From Owenia fusiformis (lineage: Eukaryota; Annelida; Polychaeta; Sabellida; Oweniidae), in NCBI GenBank assembly GCA_903813345.2, contig CAIIXF020000002.1:20970455-21034454 (forward strand): 64,000 bases of DNA. The letters run 5' to 3'. Position 1 is the first letter of the stretch. Each line of letters opens with the position of its first letter. A program made the position numbers and the translations under genes. The notes beneath the pieces were generated by a model that worked only from the letters and a program-made list of their open reading frames with translations, had not been told where the DNA came from and ran no database searches. Below, one piece after another: positions 53,273-63,592 of this stretch.

Positions 53273-56200
53273 TCATTCTGAATCTTCTTCCTTTTTGGCA
53301 TATAAATTAAATAGTTTGGCAACTTCTGATAGGTCGTCGTGTGGCAGTCCGTCTTTTATGAGCTGAAAATATCAAATATAAATTCAATCAAACCCAAATT
53401 CTGACTACAAACATACATGTATGTTCCATGTAAAATGTATTTAAACATCAAAACAACACAAGTTTATCATAATTTTAGATTTGGTACAGTTTCTTGCTCA
53501 TGAAAAAAGCCCATGGCATAATTAACTGTGACTCAAAAGTGATTTACGATAAATCCACCAAATAAATCAGACTTTTAGCTAATGCATTTAGAAACCATAT
53601 CTAAAACCCCCTCCAAACCTTTCAGGAACCCTTACCACAATCTCCAAAATGTGGCACCATTTGGTGAGCTCACATAATGGAAATCGCATTTCTCTAAAAT
53701 GAGTCAAAAGCAGGTGACGGAACCAATCATGTGAATAACAATCATAGACCCCCATGAAATATGAATCAATATTGGTTCAAATGAACCCCATATTCTGTTT
53801 GTTTGAAAACTGTTGATTGGACAAATAGACAGACATGGTCAGAGTATGGTCAATTCCATAAGATCAAATTACGAACAAAATGTTCAATGAAATTAGCCTA
53901 CAAAATGTTCAAGAGCAGTGAATGACAAGGCACATTACCGGCCCTTACTACTTTTCTGTAGTGCAACTATTGGTATGTGAGACTCACCTTTCGAGCTATT
54001 GGCATTTTATTGAATACATTCCACATAACGATGCCAACAATCACTTTGTCTTTCATATAGAAGATGATACCCTTCCCATAATCATCTCCGTCGACAGGTG
54101 CTTTAGGAGCGACATCACTTGGAGTCTCAGATGCAACCTAGAAGCATGATAGTTCATTAAAATAGTCATTATAAATGCATAAGTAGTACCAAAATACCTG
54201 TCTAAGAGGAACACCTTTGGTACCTCTGAAGTGTTTCACTTGGGAGGTGTTCCACTTATAGAGGTTCATTTAATATTAAGTCAGTTGTTCTTGGGATTCT
54301 GAAAAGTGTTCCACTTCTAGTGATGTTCCACTTGTAGAGGTGTTCCACTTAACAGGTTTCAGTGTATGTTTAGATTATAGCCTGGAATTTAATGTACACA
54401 ATATGTACACATGTACACTGTACATATAATATATATAATGTACATGTACTTTATGGGCACACTAAATTCCAGGCTATACTCTATTTGAACCAATTGATTG
54501 AACCAGAGATACTGTTTGAACTTAAATATCATTATGTTCAGTGTAACTGAGGCTCATAATGTAACTGAATAATCATTTTGAAAACAAGAATGAAACTCTG
54601 TGCTAATGACAGATTGATGTAAAAAAAAGTCAGTTTACCCCAGCGGGAATTGAACCCATGACCCTTCACCATCCAGTCAAGTGCCTTACCACAGAGCTAC
54701 AGTAGCATTATACCAACCTGTTCTGTTTCTGATCTGATTCCTTCCCCTGTTGATTCAACTACTGCTTTTGGTGTGTCCTGCTCTGTGGCTTTGGCAAACA
54801 CTGCAACAGTGGGTAGACTCCCATCTACTAGACCTATAGCCTCATACCTACGGGAGAAATAAGTAGCATGTGTAGATATGATTGCAATATGATATAATAT
54901 TCCTGTGTTATTTTCCCAAATGGATGAAAAAATATCTATTTGAAAATAACATGGGGAAATTTACTGAATCCAGGACCCCTAACTATCCAGTCAAGTGCTC
55001 TATAACTGAGGTATAGTAGCAGTATACCAAACTATGGGAGAAATAAGTAGCAAGTGTAGATGTGATTGCAATATGATATTCCCATGTTATTTTCCAGCAT
55101 GTGAAAAAAATGAAACAAAAGCTAACTTCAAGACATTGTAGAGCTCAATGTGAATTGTGTATCTGCAATTTAGACACCATTTTTCAATTACTTAAATTAT
55201 TTTTCTATCACATCAATATAGTCAACTAAGAATAGTATATAGTCTACTTTTAGACTTTTACTCAATAATTCCAAAACTGTTAACATATTACATGTACCAG
55301 TGTATTTTACAAAACAAGACAGTGTAATACTATTAGTTGGTTTTTTAATCATTAAAATGGTATGAAATTCAATTAAATGTATCAGAAAAAAGTTCCAACA
55401 ACTTTTTTGTTCATAAAACAGAGCATAATTTAGTAGAATTTTATGTTGGGGAGGAGTTAAAAACATACCCTATTTCCGGCCCAAGGTCAGACCAGAACAT
55501 GGACTGGTGCCAGTAAGGCTTTCCAGCACCTGTCATATTTTCTCCTGCGAGGCGACCGCTAACGACGGCATGATCGTGATGTTCAACACGTCTTCTCCCA
55601 AGCTTGATGTCATAGAAACAAGATGCATCTCCAGCCTGAAATGCCAATCACAAAAAATAAAATAAAAAAACCTTTCCCATAAAATACAATTACTGTAGAT
55701 TGGGTTAATTTGGCGCCCGCTTTAATTTGGCGAATAATATAAATCTTCGCCAAAATTTAGAATGAATCCCCGGGAATTATCTAGGGTATTTCGTCGAGTG
55801 TATTTAGGTCACTTCCGGTTTAGTTTTTTCCAAAAATATGAAAAAAATGTCTCTCATAAATTGGCTCAGAACTGGTCAGTCACTTATTAATACTCAGGGA
55901 AAAACTAGAAAGGAAAAGTGCAGTATAGTAGCAGCATCAATCGAGGTGCAAAATGTAAAGGATGATCTCACAAAAATGTACAAACGTGGTGAATATTGCC
56001 AGTGGTCCTCAAAAGAAAAAATGAACATAAAATTCGCAAACAACGCGTAAGTTAATTAAATTTTTTTTTGCATATCCGCCAAATTAAATAGCCGCCAATA
56101 TGCCAAAAATGGCAAAATCGCCAAATTAAGTAGCGCCAAATTAACCCAATCTACAGTATACAGAATACAAAATATTCAAAACATTATTTTATTCAATGGC

Positions 56201-59200
56201 TAGTATTCTCTATGATCACTCATCTTGCTGACATGTATGTACATATTAGTTTCTCATTCGAATAATATACTATGTTGGCAAAGCTCTGATCTATGACTGT
56301 ATCTATTTTTTATTTTCATATATATCCATTAAAATGATATTTTTACTCACTAATTTTTTCACGTATAATCCATTACAATGATATTTTCACTTACTAATTT
56401 TTTTCACATATAATCCATTACAATGATATTTTCACTCACTAATTTTTTCACGTATAATCCATTACAATGATATTTTCATCCACTAATTTTTTCACATATA
56501 ATCCATTACAATCATATTTTCACTCACTAATTTTTTCACATATAATCCATTACAATCATATTTTTACTCACCACCCAAAGATTCTTGCGTGCTTCCAATT
56601 CAGCATTAACATGGAAACCGCCATATTTGTCATCAACCTCAAGTCGCGACGCAGCAGCAATTTCTGTATTAGGGTCCAGCCCAACGGCAACTACTACGTG
56701 GTCTGCCGATAGCTGAAAATAAGATGTCAAGTATTGAGGGTAAAATACAATACAACCTGTCTAATCAGAACATCACTGGGGTGAATATTGATATCATCCT
56801 CGTGATGTTTCCCATATCGAATCCCTCCTGGCAAATAATACCTTTTTTATTTGAAATACATGAATACTAGTGTACTTACTGTTTCACCATTGTCTAATTT
56901 AAGGGCAACTTTTTCACCATCAAGTTTGGCAGATTTAACGACAGATCCAGGAACTACAGTGGCTCCCTCTGACTGGACTTTATCCATTGTCCATTTACTC
57001 AAATATTCAGGAAGAATACGTCCCATATTTCCACTCTCAGGGAAAACCTGCGTAACTTTCATTCCCGTGCGTTTTCCACGATTCCCTAAGGCACAGGCTA
57101 ATTCACTTCCAAGGAACCCACCTCCGATAATTACAATTGAATCACTAGTTTTCGTAACTTCTTCCAATCTGCGGAAGTCTGCGATGTTACGGAATAATGT
57201 TGTTTTTTCAGCAACTCCTGCACCAGCATTTTCCAAGCAGGGGAGATTCTTAGGTTTTCCCCCTGTGGCAATAAGGCACTTGTCATATTGTATCACCCAT
57301 CCATTGTCCAAAGTTGCTTTCTGGGCAACAGCATCTATTTTTGTCACCTAAAAACATAATTAGCTCATTTTAACTGCTCTTTAATGAAAGGGGAAAGGCA
57401 TTAAATATGATAAATTGTCACCACCTCGAGAAAGTTACAGCAAATATTTCCAAAAGTGTTATGGACACTATTTAACTACCCATAAAAACTGTAGACCACA
57501 ATGAAGGACCCATGGTCCTGTGCTCACACAGTTTGGAACCTTCAAAGGAATGTATATCCTGACTTTCAAACAAAAATATTGATTTGGATTTGTAGTCTCG
57601 AACTTTGTGAACTTAGATAGCACAGATGTGGTGACCTAGTTTACGACCTTTGACCTTGAAAATTTTACTTATTCAGAGCTCAGTAAGGTCTTTTGTGATT
57701 AAGCTGACCAAAATTTACATCCAAAAATCAATTTGAGAAATCAACTTTTTTGACCTTTCGAAGGTCACTGAAGGTCAAGTAAAGGTCAAATCCTAACACT
57801 TATGTCAGATTTGAACTCCTGGCAACTGGTAGATGATTTTCAAAAAAGAATTTGGTCAAATTGAATCAAGTTGAAAAATAACTTATTTTTACTGTTTTTT
57901 GACGTCAAATATCTCAAAAACGGTAAAAATTTGATGCTGACATATATTAAGCAATATGTAGGGAATGCTTAAATCTAGTAATGATGTAATTTATTGCAAG
58001 AAATGATCAAGTATAAGGCAGACTTTAAGAAACTTGTCAATCACAAAACCTGCCATTGACTTTATACATGAGAAAGTTTCCTGAAAATGACCAAGTCCTA
58101 CTTTTTGTCAAATTTTATAAGTAAACACCAAAAACTGTAATTCCAAGAGCTTTAAAATCTTCAGAGGACATAAGTTGCATATACAGCTACTACTAAAAGT
58201 TATTTGAAAGTTCTACTTCAACAAAGTGTCTAGTATTTATAAAAATACAATTTATTAAAGAAAATTTGACTTTTTGACGTCAAAATCCGCAATTTCTCGG
58301 AAACCTGGCGAACTTGGGAAATGGCGATGATAGGTCAAATAGGCATTTTGGATATGCATAAAATGAATGTGGATATGACTCAATCCGAAAAGTAGTTTTA
58401 ATTCGTGCGGCCAATGTTGACGGACGGACCAACGGACGGAGGCCTGGTCAATCCCATAGGCTCACTATGTGAGCCAAAAAAAAGATGGGTGTACAATAGG
58501 TCTACTTTTTCATGTAGGGCGAAGGGGTGTAACGTCAACACCATTTTGGGGTAACTTCGACATGTGGGGTAACTTTGACACCTTGTTGTTTATTTGCTCT
58601 AATTTCCGATCTAGCGGGAAGCCATGTTTTTTTCTCGCATGGATCGAGATCTCACAAGATTTGAATTTTTCCAGAACAGCATGGCGGAAAACGGAAATTC
58701 TACTTTTAATAAGTGAGTGTTGAAGTTACCACGTCTATTATGTCGACATTACCCTGCACGTCGATGTTACACCCCCTTGCCCTAGCTTTTAACTTCGTTT
58801 CAATTACTGAACACAAAGTCTTGATTTTTTGATCTTAGATATCAAGATATTCATGTATTAGATATACATACCCTTTTTCCTCTAACTACTGAGACTCCCC
58901 CTCGTTCCTCTAATGCAAGTTTTTTAGAGTCAGCATAGAATTCTTCTGGTTCAAAGTACACACTACAAGGCAACGTAAAAGGAATAATAATGGGTAAACT
59001 AGGATTAGATATGGCCTTCATACATGTTACATGTCTCTAAATTAACATGAATTGTTTTTTGGTCCAATAGTAAGCCATTCATAATTTGCTTATTCATGAT
59101 TTTTTGTTTATATCAAATATGTCCATAAGTGTACTCCTTCGAGGCAACTTAAGCAACTATGAGCCATTCAATATTTTCAAGTGTTTCATGGACAACTTTC

Positions 59201-62200
59201 TGGGCTAACTGTAGCTCAATTGCATAATTTCTAAGAGTAGACTAATGGGCCAAGTCAAATCTTTTGTCTGTCAAAAAGTAAACTTAGGAAGAGTAAAAAT
59301 CAAATTGATGCCATCGATTATTTAGCTATTCAGTATTCCAACTTGACCACTTTATTAGGGCAATTCTAGAAAGGCATACCTTCTCTCCTTGCCATTCCAT
59401 TGTTTGAACTTCAGGGTCTGTGGAGCATCAGGGTCATCAGTAAACCAGAGTTCTTTAGAGAGTGGTGGCCGCATGTATGGAACCTCTGGTTCATCTCCTA
59501 TCACTAATACCTGTGTAATAAAAGTTTTATATAAAAACAAAAACAAAACCCAACTTTGATTTCCAATGTTGTCTTATCTGAACCTGTAAATGAAATAACA
59601 AGGACCCACGGTCCTGTGCTCACACAGTGTTTTGTGCAGCCAATGATGATTGACTTTATACATGAGATTAACCCAGAATAAATATAGTTTTCAAATCAAA
59701 TCAAATCAACTAGCCTAATAAATGTGTAATAAAGTTTTTCAAATAATATGTAGTAAAGTTTTCAAAATAAAGTGTAATGAGAGTTTTCAAATTATGCGTC
59801 ATAAAGGTTTCCATATAGACTAACTGTAATATAGAAAGTGTTTTCTATTGTACATCAAAATACTACTAACAGTGGCCATTGGTGATGAAATGAGATCAGA
59901 GCCACTTTCTAAGTGAAACTACTGACACAGTAGTCAACATGTTTTCTCTTGAGATGCGTGTTTTCAATTTGGGAGATAAGAGAAAACACATACTTGAGCT
60001 GTGGCATCTGCCGCTCTGATTGCTCTATAAGCTGAGAATGCTGCTGTTCCCGCACCAACTATTAAGTATTTCACTGCACCAGGGATCTCGGGTAGCAAGG
60101 AGATATCCACTAGAAATAAAGTTGTTAATTCATTCATCTTATCCTTAATATGCAAGAAACTTTTTTCTAACACACTTTAACCCCTATTAACATTAAAGGG
60201 CCTATGGTTGTAATGTACATCATAAATAACCTAGACAATATTTTTAATGCAAAAGTATTATAAGTATGCAACTTAATCAATCAATGAATAGTCTTGGATA
60301 CAAACCTTCATTTCTAAAAGTATCAAAGATTAAGTTCTTCAACTTGTAAGCAGTAAGACAAGTTCCCATTTGAAAAACTAACTGCACCTTTTTCAAACTT
60401 AAATCTCAATTTTAACAATGATAATATTTTATCTTGGCAAAAAATGTTCAATATATTCAGGTTTTACTGTACAATTTACAACATACTGACCCCCTGGAGC
60501 TGCCTCCTCTGATGTTTCAGGAGTTGAGATCTTATCAGCTGATTCTGTTGTGGCAGTTGTTTCTGTTTCAGCTGGTGTTGCTTCTGCTTTGTCTGTGGTA
60601 GTTGCCGTCTCTGCCACTGATGATGCTGTTACAGCTATTTTGTTCTTCATACTTGGTGCACTATGCAAATACCAGCAACCAGTTTTCCACATCTGGAGAA
60701 AAGAGAAAGCAATTCATCAAATTCAGTTATATAAGAGTTAAAGAGTATCATTTCTGCTTTATTTAGTTAAAAGTATATTGATTATGTTTTAAAATGCAAA
60801 ATTAAGTCAAGAAGTAACAAAAAATAAGACTCAAATTCATGTTAAAAACCTACACTGTAAAAGTTAGGTCTACTAAATACATAGATTAGTAATGCCTTGG
60901 TCACATTTGCTCCGATTTTCACTACGGCTCCCGGACGATTGAGTATTGTGTTCAGAAATGTATTCAATTTTGAACAAAATACTCAATCAGCCGGGTGCCG
61001 GCCGATGAATCGCAGCAAATGTGACCCAGACATAAACAAGAACATTCTAAGCAACACAAAATATATTTTATAAATCAATTGATGTTACCATGGAAATCAT
61101 GACGTCTTAGTATTAGAGACAATAAACATCAGAATTCTTAATTGCATACATTACATCATGGGCTCTACCACCATCTGATAAGATACACCAAAAATGCTTA
61201 CTTACAACATAGACAGTCACACCAAGAAAAACAGTTGATCCAGCGAGGTGAAGGTTCCAGCGACCGTTACGTTTGTTGTAGTTTTCCTGCCATGAGCCTT
61301 GAGGTACTGGCATGAAGTTCATGTGGTTCTTATTTTCCATGTCCAGTTCCTTGTTGGTCTTCCAGCCTTCAGGAAGGCCACTCATGTATCGGGCTTGGCT
61401 TACATCTGGAACATTGACATGGATCTATTGGTATAGAAACATTACATACATACCTTCATCTTAGGCTTCCACTATATTCCAGCCATATATGCGAACCACA
61501 AATCCCTGTATGTTCTATTCTGCCGAATATGAATTATGTCTTTCATGTGCAATATGAATACATTTTTCTTACTTCCTGCGAAAGCTATGTGGATTTTGAT
61601 ATTTAATAGCTTTTCCACGGCGCACTGGACAGCTGAATAATAGTGACCTTTAAAACATGAATAATGAGATCCGTGGCTTACTTTTGGTCTCTAACTGTAT
61701 CTTACATCAGCATCATCCATCCATGAAAGTACTGAGTGCTGAAATACGTATTTTTTGATCAAGACTTAAATTGTTCATCGAGTGAATGTATTTTAGACCC
61801 ATTTCCAATATGGAGATTTCCGAAAATGTCAGAGCAGAAAACGCCATATTGGAATTTGGCAGAAAAAACATTCACTCGACTTACAATTACAAGTCTTGAT
61901 CGAAAAGGAAGTACTTTAGCGCTCCAATACTTGCACGGAAGGATGATAAGGATGTATGACATAGTTAGAAAACAAAAGTAAGCCACTGATCACCTTAATT
62001 CGTGTTTCAAAGGTCACTATTATTCAGCTGTCCATTTCTCTGTTGGAGAGCCATAAGTTTCAAAATCTAACATGGCTCTCGAAGTGAGTAACATTTTTCT
62101 ACATATCATTTTGAAGCAGTGTAACTGACTGTGGGCCCAAACCTTGCCTATAAAAAGGAAAATTATGCTCGAAAAGGACCATTTTAAAGAGGCCCTACAA

Positions 62201-62543
62201 AATTTTGGGGCCCAAAAACTAAAAAAAAATTCTGGGCCCACTTAGGGTGGGAGGGAGCATGCCCATGCATTAGCATTTTAGTAGATATATAAAGAAGTGA
62301 GTCTCTGCAATGCCTACATGACTAAAAGGTAAGCTCACCTTAAATTAAAACACTTGAAATTGAAAGAGAAAAATAATTCGTCCTTGAAATTGATTTCAAA
62401 AACAGGGCTGTCCCATAGTTGCGAATAACTTGGAATCGGGTCAATTTGTAGAACATACCTTTTAGTTTGTGCGACACTGTCTGTGATGACCTGACACTGC
62501 TATACAGCTGGACACAACGGCTAAAAACGTGACGCCGGTTCAT
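53273..62543 (-). CDS. AIFM1: Apoptosis-inducing factor 1, mitochondrial (complete, 12 exons)
   Basis: Exons on the minus strand: 62543-62459, 61405-61206, 60692-60491, 60109-59994, 59510-59380, 58962-58872, 57347-56880, 56712-56572, 55635-55469, 54847-54718, 54137-53988, 53362-53273 (stop TGA). Phases agree, giving 656 residues (human 613). Exon 1 is an Arg-rich mitochondrial presequence ([20 protein letters not shown]). Exon 4 has the FAD dinucleotide fold [17 protein letters not shown]. Exon 5 has [13 protein letters not shown] and [10 protein letters not shown]. Exon 7 has the NAD fold [18 protein letters not shown]. Exon 9 has [20 protein letters not shown]. Exons 11-12 form the AIF C-terminal domain ([34 protein letters not shown]). 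The family is an NADH oxidase of the intermembrane space that supports disulfide import with CHCHD4 and respiratory-complex biogenesis, and it acts in caspase-independent cell death when released. Confidence 0.95.
54194..54367. mobile_element. GTAAAACCTGT-family element in AIFM1 intron 10
   Basis: Ends ATACCTGTCTAAGAGGAACA and ACAGGTTTCAGTGTA; interior GAGGTGTTCCACTT repeated. Confidence 0.7.
54635..54717 (-). repeat. tRNA-like (SINE-type) sequence starting at the AIFM1 exon 10 donor
   Basis: Minus strand: A-box-like TGTAGCTCTGTGGTAAGGC and B-box-like GGGTTCAATTCCCGC, spaced as in a tRNA. It follows directly on the exon 10 donor. A diverged copy lies at 54961-55030. Confidence 0.65.
54718..54847 (-). 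CDS. AIFM1: AIFM1 exon 10 (sits between the halves of a duplicated intron segment)
   Basis: Encodes [20 protein letters not shown] and an acidic linker ending SETEQ, matching the AIFM1 region before the C-terminal domain. Both its flanks (about 75 bp downstream, about 90 bp upstream) recur side by side at 54961-55100 without the exon. Confidence 0.92.
54961..55100 (-). repeat. Copy of AIFM1 exon 10 flanks with the exon missing
   Basis: Reading + strand, AGTATACCAA|ACTATGGGAGAAATAAGTAG corresponds to ATTATACCAAC|exon 10|CTACGGGAGAAATAAGTAG at 54707-54867. Similarity continues about 75 bp on the tRNA-like side and about 90 bp on the intron side. Confidence 0.85.
55691..56158. mobile_element. 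Non-autonomous DNA transposon with 26-bp perfect terminal repeats and a transposase-exon remnant
   Basis: Ends begin TACTGTAGATTGGGTTAATT; the other end is the exact inverse (26 bp). Subterminal TTTGGCG/CGCCAAA motifs recur. Inside, 55850-56048 encodes [14 protein letters not shown]...[20 protein letters not shown]...KFANNA and is followed by GC|GTAAGT, like a first exon with its donor. The pattern (MSL..FL, then RG.Y..., then I.K.A...) recalls N-termini of transposon-encoded DNA-binding proteins common in marine invertebrates. TA flanks suit a Tc/mariner-pogo-type element. It lies in AIFM1 intron 8. Confidence 0.8.
56318..56573 (-). repeat. AIFM1: 44-bp tandem repeat carrying the AIFM1 exon 8 donor, ~6 copies
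   Basis: On the minus strand each unit begins GTGAGTGAAAATATGATTGT and ends GTGAAAAAATTA. The first unit's GTGAGT is the authentic exon 8 donor (56571). Successive units read GTGAGT, GTGGAT, GTGAGT, GTAAGT, GTGAGT. Confidence 0.92.
57501..58478. mobile_element. ~980-bp dispersed repeat in AIFM1 intron 6
   Basis: Starts AAGGACCCATGGTCCTGTGC and ends with the palindrome GGCTCACTATGTGAGCC, near a GACGGACGGACC microsatellite. A truncated copy sits at 59600-59680 (GGACCCACGGTCCTGTGCTC, GACTTTATACATGAGA). No ORF of note. Confidence 0.7.
58515..58784. mobile_element. Inverted-repeat element, TAGGGCGAAGGGGTGTAAC ends
   Basis: Left end TAGGGCGAAGGGGTGTAACG and right end GTTACACCCCCTTGCCCTA. Interior has repeated GGGGTAACTTCGACA / TGTCGACATTACCC text. 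Confidence 0.78.
59700..59815. repeat. 28-30 bp tandem repeat resembling the AIFM1 exon 5 acceptor
   Basis: Four diverged units of TGTGTAATAAAGTTTTTCAA. The exon 5 acceptor region at 59511-59530 reads CTGTGTAATAAAAGTTTTAT, a close match. Confidence 0.6.
60491..60692 (-). CDS. AIFM1: AIFM1 exon 3: linker rich in Ala, Thr and Glu
   Basis: The acceptor is TTTTCTCCAG; the donor G|GTCAGT is weak, but it is the only one keeping phase with exon 4 (Gly-Val join). After the end of the TM region the exon encodes a low-complexity linker ([20 protein letters not shown], then more Glu/Thr). It would be an intermembrane-space tether that separates the membrane anchor from the FAD domain. In mammals this region is where the soluble form is released by proteolysis. 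Confidence 0.85.
60896..61031. mobile_element. Foldback element in AIFM1 intron 2
   Basis: Outer arms TTGGTCACATTTGCTCCGAT and ATCGCAGCAAATGTGACC; inner arms GATTGAGTATTG / AATACTCAATC. Confidence 0.75.
61206..62543 (-). CDS. AIFM1: AIFM1 exons 1-2: presequence plus Deltamethrin_res-like membrane segment
   Basis: Exon 1 (62543-62459) ends in phase 1 and exon 2 (61405-61206) starts with the remaining two bases, making Asp29. Residues 52-103 read [19 protein letters not shown], then a basic patch (NKRNGRW), then a hydrophobic span [17 protein letters not shown] running into [13 protein letters not shown] of exon 3. The [MLPVP.GSWQ + basic + single TM] layout is what I know from small mitochondrial Deltamethrin_res (prag01) proteins. 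In vertebrate AIFM1 the corresponding place is a plain TM anchor. Homology of the two is my inference. Confidence 0.75.
61626..62034. mobile_element. 409-bp full-length foldback element in AIFM1 intron 1
   Basis: Terminal arms TGGACAGCTGAATAATAGTG and CACTATTATTCAGCTGTCCA, extended imperfectly through TCAGTGGCTTACTTTTG text to a second pair (GATCAAGACTTAAATTG with CAATTACAAGTCTTGATC) and to CCAATATGG/CCATATTGG at the centre. Nearly the whole element is one palindrome. Confidence 0.88.
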
Positions 62544-63297
62544 TTTATTCCAAAATTGTGAAAAATAATTTTACCTTCTTTTTGAAGAGCTCCAAATAAT
62601 ATACACTATCTTTACAAGACATTTATATACTTTTAAGATCTATTGTAAAATATTTCTTATACATTCAGATATTTATAATATGCATCTTTGATTATAAACT
62701 CTATAAACTTTGATATTCACTTTCATTCCTTCAAATAAGTGTAGAGTTAATTTTGTACCTATAACCTATATCTGGTGTGTCATGGCCGGAAATGGTTGGA
62801 TAAAAGTAAAGTTTGTGTTTTATCCAATTTAGAGCGATATACACGATTAAATCTAATTTTAACTTTAAATTACACATAAAATAATCGACATAGATACACG
62901 CTTGTTGGTTTAACATAAGAAAATATGAGCATTATATGCTAAACATGCATGATTCTTTTATTCAAAACTTTGCCAAGGACTAGCCTACACTGTAGGCTAC
63001 AGGTACTCTGAACCTCTCAGTGATAGTAGGTTCCAACTTTGATTCTGAACTTTAAATGTTGCAGTAGTACATGTAGTTTAGGTAAAGTAGCCCATACGAA
63101 TCATTGAGATATATAATAAGAACAGAACGTCAAACACTGTGTGTTAGTTTATTGGGATCTGGATTCTGGTTTCCTGTGATCGTAGAACTGCATTTTAAGC
63201 AGTAGCTGAAAGTGAAGCAACATCAAGGGTCTGTGCACTGTATGGTGATTGCGGGTCTGCACATGTTATTGTTTCGTGTTAAAACATTTAATTCATA
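62544..63297. promoter_or_regulatory. Probable bidirectional promoter between AIFM1 and the GALNT gene
   Basis: The two start codons face away from each other across 754 bp with no repeat recognised between them. I see no clear TATA for either gene near its ATG. The arrangement itself is the evidence; transcription starts are not mapped. Confidence 0.45.
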
Positions 63298-63592
63298 ATG
63301 AGGCGAAATACGACTCGGTTACTGAAGTACTTAATAGCTGCTGTGTTATTATTGATGTTTGGACCATTTGCTATGAAGCAACTCTTTGGTAATGAACCAA
63401 GTGCCAGAGCTCCAAGAGGAAATCCAAATGCCTTTTTACCTAATGATCCTGATATTAAAATTAAGGACATCCCGGAAGTGCCAGATGTAAATGATGGTAA
63501 ACCACGGGCAATAGATGTTGGTGTCAGTGATGAACTAAAGAAAATAGACTGGCATAACTATGCACAAATAGCTGCTGAACAACAGAGAACAG
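63298..63592 (+). CDS. GALNT-like: Polypeptide N-acetylgalactosaminyltransferase, first exon (continues beyond the window)
   Basis: ATG at 63298 and donor CAG|GTGAGA after 63592, ending in phase 1 (98 codons plus one base). It encodes a short basic cytoplasmic tail (MRRNTTRLLKY), a signal anchor (LIAAVLLLMFGPFAM) and a Pro-rich stem (RAPRGNPNAFLPNDPD). The exon ends KKIDWHNYAQIAAEQQRTG, which matches the juxta-catalytic DWH(D/N)Y..I..D..R.G.GE motif of GALNTs, closest in memory to GALNT10-type enzymes. A Golgi type II glycosyltransferase that initiates mucin-type O-glycosylation is expected. No catalytic residues lie in this window, so the subfamily is uncertain. Confidence 0.75.

Noticed and set aside
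56851-57351. 166-codon plus-strand ORF
   Set aside because: Antisense shadow of AIFM1 exon 7, which carries the NAD-binding motif on the minus strand.
61736-61986. 75-81 codon ORFs on both strands
   Set aside because: Both are inside the 409-bp foldback element and mirror each other because of its palindromy.
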